Shown here: positions 5,828 to 9,463 of the stretch, in pieces
Layout of the letters: each line of letters starts with the position of its first letter
Numbering within the stretch: the first letter of the stretch is position 1
From: Spirochaetaceae bacterium
GTDB taxonomy: Bacteria > Spirochaetota > Spirochaetia > Treponematales > Breznakiellaceae
Length of the DNA stretch: 9,463 nt
NCBI GenBank assembly: GCA_031257135.1
Contig: JAIRPH010000090.1
Location: 1-9,463 of the forward strand
Direction of reading: 5' to 3'
Program-made: the position numbers and the translations under genes
The notes under the pieces: model-generated
The model's database searches: none
What the model was told of the DNA's origin: nothing
Seen by the model: the letters and a program-made list of their open reading frames with translations, nothing else

Positions 5828-7891
5828 ATGTTGGAATTACTTGCCCCCGCCGGGTCTCCTGAAGCCTTAGACGCGGCGGTCGGCGCCGGGGCTGATGCGA
5901 TATATCTCGGGCTGAAGAGCTTCAACGCCCGGATGCGAAGCGTCAATTTCGCCTATGCTCAATTTGAGGGCGCGCTTAGGTCGCTTCACCGCATGAAACG
6001 CAAGGTTTATGTAACGGTCAATACGGTTTTCGAGCAGAGGGAGGCGGACCGAATGTATCAGCTTCTCAAATACCTTGCGCTTACGGGACCGGACGGGCTG
6101 ATCGTTCAGGATTTCGGGATTATTCCCTTAGTTCGAGAGCATTTCCCGTCTCTTAAACTGCACGCCTCTACTCAGATGAACATCGCCTCAGCCCGAGGGG
6201 TGAACCTGCTGTCAAAGCACGGGATTTCCCGGACGGTGCTTGCCAGAGAACTGACCTTGGAAGAGATTCGGGAAATCCGCCTGAATACCAACGCGGAATT
6301 GGAAGCGTTTGTTCACGGCGCGCTGTGCGTGAGCGCGTCCGGATTATGCCTGTTTTCGAGCTATTTGGGGGGCAAATCCGCCAATCGCGGGATGTGTACT
6401 CAGGCGTGCCGGCGGCTTTACCGGCGGGAGACTCAGGAGGAGGGCTATTTTTTCAGCCCTTCGGATTTACAGCTTCTTGAACGGCTTCCCGCGCTCGCCG
6501 ACGCCGGAGTCAACGCCTGCAAAATCGAGGGCAGAATGAAAAGCGCGGAATATGTGGGAACCGTGGTTTCCGCGTACCGGCTGGTTATCGACGCCCTGGG
6601 CGGAACCCGGACCGATGAGGCTGTGGAAAAGGCTCAGAAAATTCTGCTCAACGACTTCGCCCGGGGGAAAACGGTTTTTTATATTGAAGATAAACCCCCC
6701 GGGGCAGCGTCTTGGCTTAAATCCGATCAAAGCGGCGGAACCGGCATTTCTTTGGGAGTCATTCTTGAGGCGAAAGGATCGGGAGCGCAGAGGCGGGGGC
6801 GTATCTCCGCACGCGGAACTCTTCCGGTTCCGGGGGATTCGATACGGCTTCACCGGGCTGACGATACGAACCGGCAGGCTCACAAACTCGCCGCGGTTGA
6901 AGCGGAGGGGGACGATCTCTGGCTGTCGATTCCCGAAGGTTTTGACAAGGGGGATGAGGTTTACCTCATTCAGACTAAGGCGATGACCAAACGGTACGCG
7001 CCGGTTATTCCGCGGCGGCTTGATTCCTTCAAGCGCGCTCCCGGCAGAGAGTCTGCGCCGGTTTTTTCTCTGCCCGCCGCAAAGAGAACGGATGCTAAGA
7101 CTTTTCCGGCAGGAATCTATCTGGGGGTTTCCCGTGTGGAAGACCTCTACATGATTCAGTCCGCCAAAGCGGCCGGCGCGATGCTGGGCTACACTCGCAA
7201 AACCGCCGTTCATCTAATGAGAGGCGGGACTCTGCCTTTTGCTCCTGAGAAGGTGATTCTCACGTTAGACCCATATTTTCCGCAGAGCATGGATCGGGTC
7301 TATGCCGAGGAGATTCCTCAGCTCCTCAGCCGGGGATACCGGCGGTTTGCGGTGAACAATCCGGGGCATTTTTCGTATTTCCGCAATACCGAGGCGTCTC
7401 TGATTGCAGGTCCCTATCTCTATGTATTCAACCGCTGGGCGAATTCCTTTATTGCCGATTTGGGAACCGATTATTTCATAAGTCCTTTAGAAAACAACCG
7501 TCAAAACCTAGAACGCACCGTAGAGCCTAAGCGGCGGATTTTTACGTTTATTACGGTTTTTGCGTATCCTCCGCTGTTTCGTATTCGGGCTGATCTTGGG
7601 GAGACTTATCCTTTCTGCCGGTTTTCCGACTCCCGAGGGGAGGAATTTTTTCTTATTTCTCAACGAGAGGGGTCCCAAGTGATACCGGAGAAACCTTTTT
7701 CTATTATTGATAAAATCCCGTTTCTTCAGGAAGCGGGATACGGGCGTTTCATCGTCGATATTTCGGGGCTTCCCATGAAGAAACGGGATTACCGGGATAT
7801 CCTGCGTTCTGTGGAGAACGCCGTTCCGCTGGCGAATACAAGCCGATTTAACTGGAAAGACGGGTTTTATCAGGAGACCAAACCCGTCTGA
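5828..7891 (+). CDS. U32 family protein (RlhA/TrhP-like RNA hydroxylation factor)
   Basis: This 687-residue protein is annotated in many genomes as peptidase U32 or collagenase-like. Studied bacterial members (RlhA/YdcP, TrhP/YegQ, UbiU/UbiV) act in hydroxylation of 23S rRNA C2501, tRNA U34 or ubiquinone precursors. It begins LELLAPAGSPEAL. The U32 core holds IYLGLKSFNAR (25-35), LHASTQMNI (111-119), and the cysteine motif HGALCVSASGLC through RGMCTQACR. Cys167, Cys174, Cys190 and Cys194 are the likely iron-sulfur ligands. ACKIEGRMKSAEYV (230-243) follows. The long C-terminal part (about 370 onward) resembles the longer RlhA-type members rather than short TrhP, so RlhA-like is the best guess; the substrate is unproven. 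The family start motif places the ATG at 5828; the in-frame TTG at 5792 would lie in the candidate promoter. Its stop is 6 bp from the convergent ssb stop. Confidence 0.92.
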   Translation: MLELLAPAGSPEALDAAVGAGADAIYLGLKSFNARMRSVNFAYAQFEGALRSLHRMKRKVYVTVNTVFEQREADRMYQLLKYLALTGPDGLIVQDFGIIPLVREHFPSLKLHASTQMNIASARGVNLLSKHGISRTVLARELTLEEIREIRLNTNAELEAFVHGALCVSASGLCLFSSYLGGKSANRGMCTQACRRLYRRETQEEGYFFSPSDLQLLERLPALADAGVNACKIEGRMKSAEYVGTVVSAYRLVIDALGGTRTDEAVEKAQKILLNDFARGKTVFYIEDKPPGAASWLKSDQSGGTGISLGVILEAKGSGAQRRGRISARGTLPVPGDSIRLHRADDTNRQAHKLAAVEAEGDDLWLSIPEGFDKGDEVYLIQTKAMTKRYAPVIPRRLDSFKRAPGRESAPVFSLPAAKRTDAKTFPAGIYLGVSRVEDLYMIQSAKAAGAMLGYTRKTAVHLMRGGTLPFAPEKVILTLDPYFPQSMDRVYAEEIPQLLSRGYRRFAVNNPGHFSYFRNTEASLIAGPYLYVFNRWANSFIADLGTDYFISPLENNRQNLERTVEPKRRIFTFITVFAYPPLFRIRADLGETYPFCRFSDSRGEEFFLISQREGSQVIPEKPFSIIDKIPFLQEAGYGRFIVDISGLPMKKRDYRDILRSVENAVPLANTSRFNWKDGFYQETKPV
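7858..7889. terminator. Hairpin spanning the end of the U32 gene, between convergent genes
   Basis: AGACGGGTTT (7858-7867) pairs perfectly with AAACCCGTCT (7880-7889) around a 12-nt loop. The stem covers the last codons of the U32 gene and the first base of its stop. Neither side has a true T-run: GAGACGATTTA follows on plus, TTTCC on minus. It may be a weak bidirectional terminator or a transcript-end stabiliser. Confidence 0.5.
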
Positions 7892-7897
7892 GACGAT

Positions 7898-8323
7898 TTA
7901 GCCGAAGGCGGCTAATCCCGATTCCATAGCCTGAGTCATTACGGTTTCGGTCATAGCCTGATGTTGCGCGGCGGGGTTTTCTTCCTTTTTGAATTCCGGC
8001 CGGAATTCGACGTGTTCCGCCACGATGGTCACTCTGGAGTGCTGTTTCCCGTCAGAGCCGGTCCAGCGGTCTTGCTTGAGGCGTCCCACAATCCTGACGC
8101 CTCTGCCCTTATGCCCGAGGTGATAGCAGTTTTCCGCCAGTTTCGACCATGTTTCGACGTCGAAAAAGCTCACTTCCCGTTCCAATCCGGTATCCTGCTT
8201 AAAGAAACGGTTAGAGGCAAGACTAAAGGTACAGACCTGTGTTCCTTTCGGGGTTGACCTGAGAAGCGGGTCCCGAACTAAGTTGCCTTCGATTAAAATA
8301 GAGTTAAGGTTATTGCTATTCAT
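7898..8323 (-). CDS. ssb: Single-stranded DNA-binding protein
   Basis: SSB coats single-stranded DNA during replication, recombination and repair. The OB fold covers about residues 6-108: NSILIEGNLVRDPLLRSTPKG, TFSLASNRFFKQ, EVSFFDVETWSKLAENC, KGRGVRIVGRLKQDRW and IVAEHVEFRPEF are typical of the family and, as I recall it, of treponemal SSBs. The tail is short (about 33 residues) and ends MESGLAAFG. It lacks the acidic DDDIPF-like tip through which most bacterial SSBs recruit partner proteins. The tail DNA holds a direct repeat, TCAGGCTATG, twice, encoding QAM-type repeats. The ATG at 8323 has a GGAGG site 4 nt upstream. The gene stands alone here, without rpsF/rpsR, and converges on the U32 gene. 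Confidence 0.95.
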   Translation of the reverse strand: MNSNNLNSILIEGNLVRDPLLRSTPKGTQVCTFSLASNRFFKQDTGLEREVSFFDVETWSKLAENCYHLGHKGRGVRIVGRLKQDRWTGSDGKQHSRVTIVAEHVEFRPEFKKEENPAAQHQAMTETVMTQAMESGLAAFG

Positions 8324-8350
8324 ACTGCCTCCGTAAAAGATAAAACCTGT

Positions 8351-8370
8351 CCGGCGTTCTATCGCGCCGG
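8351..8370 (-). promoter_or_regulatory. Hairpin in the ssb leader
   Basis: CCGGCG (8351-8356) pairs with CGCCGG (8365-8370) around an 8-nt loop, 27 bp upstream of the ssb start and before its GGAGG site. No T-run follows on the minus strand, so it is more likely a leader structure or operator than a terminator. Possible -10 elements (TATAAC and TATATA) lie just upstream of it, but no good -35 is seen at normal spacing. Confidence 0.4.
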
Positions 8371-8396
8371 CGATTTATATAGGGCGTTATACCCCG

Positions 8397-8409
8397 GTTT
8401 TGCTTCAAT
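8397..8409 (-). repeat. ATTGAAGCAAAAC box, also upstream of the transposase gene
   Basis: The minus-strand box ATTGAAGCAAAAC upstream of ssb recurs exactly at 2503-2515, also on the minus strand, upstream of the transposase. In both places TATAAC follows after 4-5 nt, and a further TATA element follows 4 nt beyond that. A 13-bp match alone could be chance in a window of this size; the shared layout makes a common regulatory box plausible. Confidence 0.4.
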
Positions 8410-8418
8410 CCCGAATTA

Positions 8419-8444
8419 TTTTTTTTTACTTTTTTTTAAAAAAA
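8419..8444. repeat. Homopolymer tracts T9, T8 and A7
   Basis: Between ssb and the secreted-protein gene lie T9 (8419-8427), AC, T8 (8430-8437) and A7 (8438-8444). On the minus strand this is T7A8 then A9. It may help end transcription of the secreted-protein gene, or act as an AT-rich upstream element for ssb. Such runs are prone to slippage. Confidence 0.85.
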
Positions 8445-8476
8445 TCTAAGCCTCAAAAGAAAGTCTGACCGGTCCG

Positions 8477-9046
8477 CTACATCCGCTCGTAGAGGTCCTC
8501 AATAATCGCTAAATCTTCGGGATTTATGAGCGATTCTAAGGCGGTCAGCCGCTTCTGCACTCTATTGGAACGCGGAATATCATTCCATTGTTTTACTTCA
8601 AGCAAAACCGCCCACAAAAGCAGGCATATAAACATCTGATGCCCATGTTCTCCCAAGCCGTTTTCCGCGTACACCCGCTGAACCGCGGGCGGAACCCGGA
8701 GCCGCAGAGCTTTCTGGTAGAGCCGCTCTGGATTATCGAACTCCGCCTTATCGGACGTATCCACTATCCTCCCGTCGGCGACTTCAATCCCTGCAAAAAT
8801 CCGGTACGCGAAGATTTCCATCTGCTCCATGTATGCGCCGACCCGGGCTCGCACCGCAGGATCGGGAGATTCCTCCGCCAGCTCCCGAAGCCCGTCTGAT
8901 ATGGCTTCGTGATTATCCGCCCAGTTTTGCAAAGCCTCCGGCGTAATGTACCGCGGCGGCGGCGTCTGCGAAAGCCCCGGCATAACCGCGCCGCCGGTTA
9001 TGATTATCGCGGCAAATACCCCTCTGACCCATCGTATACTGCTCAT
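8477..9046 (-). CDS. Secreted or periplasmic protein of unknown function
   Basis: I do not recognise this 189-residue protein. It starts with a likely signal peptide: basic residues (Arg5, Arg8), a hydrophobic core FAAIIITGGAVM (11-22), and possible cleavage near Ser26/Gln27 before a proline-rich TPPPRY. There is no lipobox cysteine, so it is not a typical lipoprotein. The mature part is helical in character and rich in Glu and Arg. One hydrophobic stretch, MFICLLLWAVLLEV (138-151), could be a buried helix or a membrane contact. The ATG at 9046 is chosen over the one at 9091 because AAGGAG lies 5 nt before it, the signal peptide begins there, and the upstream ATG overlaps a perfect -35 element. 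It is not in an operon: ssb lies downstream on the same strand after a 153-bp gap, and a divergent flavodoxin lies upstream. Confidence 0.8.
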   Translation of the reverse strand: MSSIRWVRGVFAAIIITGGAVMPGLSQTPPPRYITPEALQNWADNHEAISDGLRELAEESPDPAVRARVGAYMEQMEIFAYRIFAGIEVADGRIVDTSDKAEFDNPERLYQKALRLRVPPAVQRVYAENGLGEHGHQMFICLLLWAVLLEVKQWNDIPRSNRVQKRLTALESLINPEDLAIIEDLYERM

Positions 9047-9062
9047 AATCGCTCCTTCCCTT

Positions 9063-9091
9063 GGTATAGAGGAATACCGGACGTATGTCAA
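9063..9091 (-). promoter_or_regulatory. Promoter of the secreted-protein gene
   Basis: On the minus strand a perfect TTGACA (9086-9091), 17-bp spacer and TATACC (9063-9068) predict a transcript start near 9057, only about 11 nt before the ATG at 9046 and just at the AAGGAG ribosome site. The very short leader fits the other close promoters in this window. Confidence 0.6.
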
Positions 9092-9141
9092 TGCGCCGCG
9101 GCTTCTTTCCTTTGGAAAATTGGAACGGATTATCTAACAAT

Positions 9142-9167
9142 AAAAATTTAGAAAAAAACGAAAAAAA
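9142..9167 (+). promoter_or_regulatory. Phased A-tracts upstream of the flavodoxin promoter
   Basis: A-tracts at 9142-9146, 9152-9158 and 9161-9167 have centres about 9-11 bp apart and end five bases before the -35. This is the arrangement of an UP element or a curved-DNA promoter enhancer. Confidence 0.5.
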
Positions 9168-9171
9168 TATG

Positions 9172-9200
9172 TTGACGCTGAAAAGTTAGACATATATAAT
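9172..9200 (+). promoter_or_regulatory. Strong promoter of the short-chain flavodoxin gene
   Basis: TTGACG (9172-9177), a 17-bp spacer and the perfect TATAAT (9195-9200) form the best promoter in the window. Transcription should start near 9207, leaving a leader of about 36 nt with AAGGAAG before the ATG. Confidence 0.85.
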
Positions 9201-9223
9201 TTGTTGTAAGCGAAAGCTAACTT
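9183..9223. promoter_or_regulatory. Dyad around the flavodoxin -10 element and start site
   Basis: AAGTTAG (9183-9189) and CTAACTT (9217-9223) form a perfect 7-bp inverted repeat with 27 bp between, enclosing the TATAAT and the transcript start. A further CTAAC lies upstream at 9134-9138. This could be a repressor site; the wide spacing makes a simple dimer site less likely. It does not resemble a Fur box. Confidence 0.35.
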
Positions 9224-9242
9224 AGTGAAAAGGAAGATACGA

Positions 9243-9463
9243 ATGAAAAATTTGCTGATCGCCTATTGGAGCAGTTCGGGCAATACCGAAGCTATGGCGA
9301 AAGAGATCGCCGAGAGCGCGAAAGGCGCGGGCGCGGAAGTTTCGCTGAAAACCGTCGGGGAAGTCACGCCGGCTATGGTCAAAGCCGCTGACGCGCTGGC
9401 TTTCGGCTGTCCCGCAATGGGCGACGAGGTCTTGGAAGAAAGCGAAGTGGAGCCGTTTATCGC
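9243..9463 (+). CDS. Short-chain flavodoxin, N-terminal part (3' end outside window)
   Basis: The frame runs off the right edge after 73 complete codons. It begins MKNLLIAYWSSSGNTEAMA, with the FMN phosphate loop SSSGNTEAMA, then AFGCPAMGDEVLEESEVEPF, a near match to the clostridial and Megasphaera-type electron-carrier flavodoxins (pattern GCPAMG-x-E-x-L-E-x-S-x-V-E-P-F). These carry electrons in place of ferredoxin in anaerobic metabolism. AAGGAAG lies 6 nt before the ATG, and a near-consensus promoter with phased A-tracts stands upstream, so high expression is likely. It differs clearly from the flavodoxin-like protein at 5289-5738, so the two are not recent duplicates. Confidence 0.93.
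   Translation, partial: MKNLLIAYWSSSGNTEAMAKEIAESAKGAGAEVSLKTVGEVTPAMVKAADALAFGCPAMGDEVLEESEVEPFI

Noticed and set aside
6467..7213. 248-codon antisense frame inside the U32 gene
   Set aside because: Its translation is rich in Arg, Gly and Pro with no family features; it is a shadow of a GC-rich coding strand. The same holds for the 171-codon antisense frame inside ffh (3257-3772).
9047..9091. Upstream ATG start for the secreted protein
   Set aside because: It would bury the signal peptide, overlaps a perfect -35, and lacks the AAGGAG found before the ATG at 9046.
9129..9145. Fur or PerR box before the flavodoxin gene
   Set aside because: The AT-rich stretch lacks the symmetric GATAAT or TTATAAT halves of these boxes.

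Overview
This window looks like a compact chromosomal segment, near 50% GC by eye, from an anaerobic bacterium. My best guess is a spirochaete of the Treponema group, perhaps a termite-gut lineage. That rests mainly on the wording of the SSB and Ffh proteins, two flavodoxin-type genes and the housekeeping mix. It is an inference from memory of family sequences, not a search result. No gene-free stretch exceeds about 200 bp, and both window edges cut a gene.

Left part (1-2565): the 3' end of a plus-strand NFACT/RqcH-type ribosome quality-control gene converges on leuA (minus strand; 2-isopropylmalate synthase, first step of leucine synthesis), with a hairpin between them that can act in both directions. 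Upstream of leuA is a small mobile gene, an intact Y1 (HUH) tyrosine transposase of the IS200/REP-associated type. It is bracketed by a short motif, GTGTCAGACAT: one inverted copy inside the last codons of the transposase, and three perfect 14-bp tandem copies on the other side, directly in front of ffh.

Middle (2574-5738): ffh (SRP GTPase) is on the plus strand and ends at a strong GC-rich hairpin. It converges on a three-gene minus-strand operon: flavodoxin-like protein, then DUF218/YdcF-like membrane protein, then DJ-1/PfpI-family protein. The last two overlap by 28 bp. The set suggests a redox, envelope or stress role, but no function can be read from it securely.

Right part (5739-9463): a 687-residue U32 family protein (RlhA/TrhP-like, with the four-cysteine motif) is divergent from the flavodoxin operon and convergent with ssb. 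ssb is followed upstream by a regulatory gap with homopolymer tracts, then by a small secreted protein of unknown function. Last comes the start of a short-chain flavodoxin gene with a near-consensus promoter.

I see no defence system, CRISPR array, tRNA or rRNA. The most notable signals are: (i) the transposase-linked TGTCAGACA motif array next to ffh; (ii) several candidate promoters of the form TTGnnn-17-TACnAT placed only 6-9 nt before start codons, suggesting leaderless mRNAs; (iii) an SSB without the usual acidic C-terminal tip; (iv) a 13-bp box shared by the upstream regions of the transposase gene and ssb.
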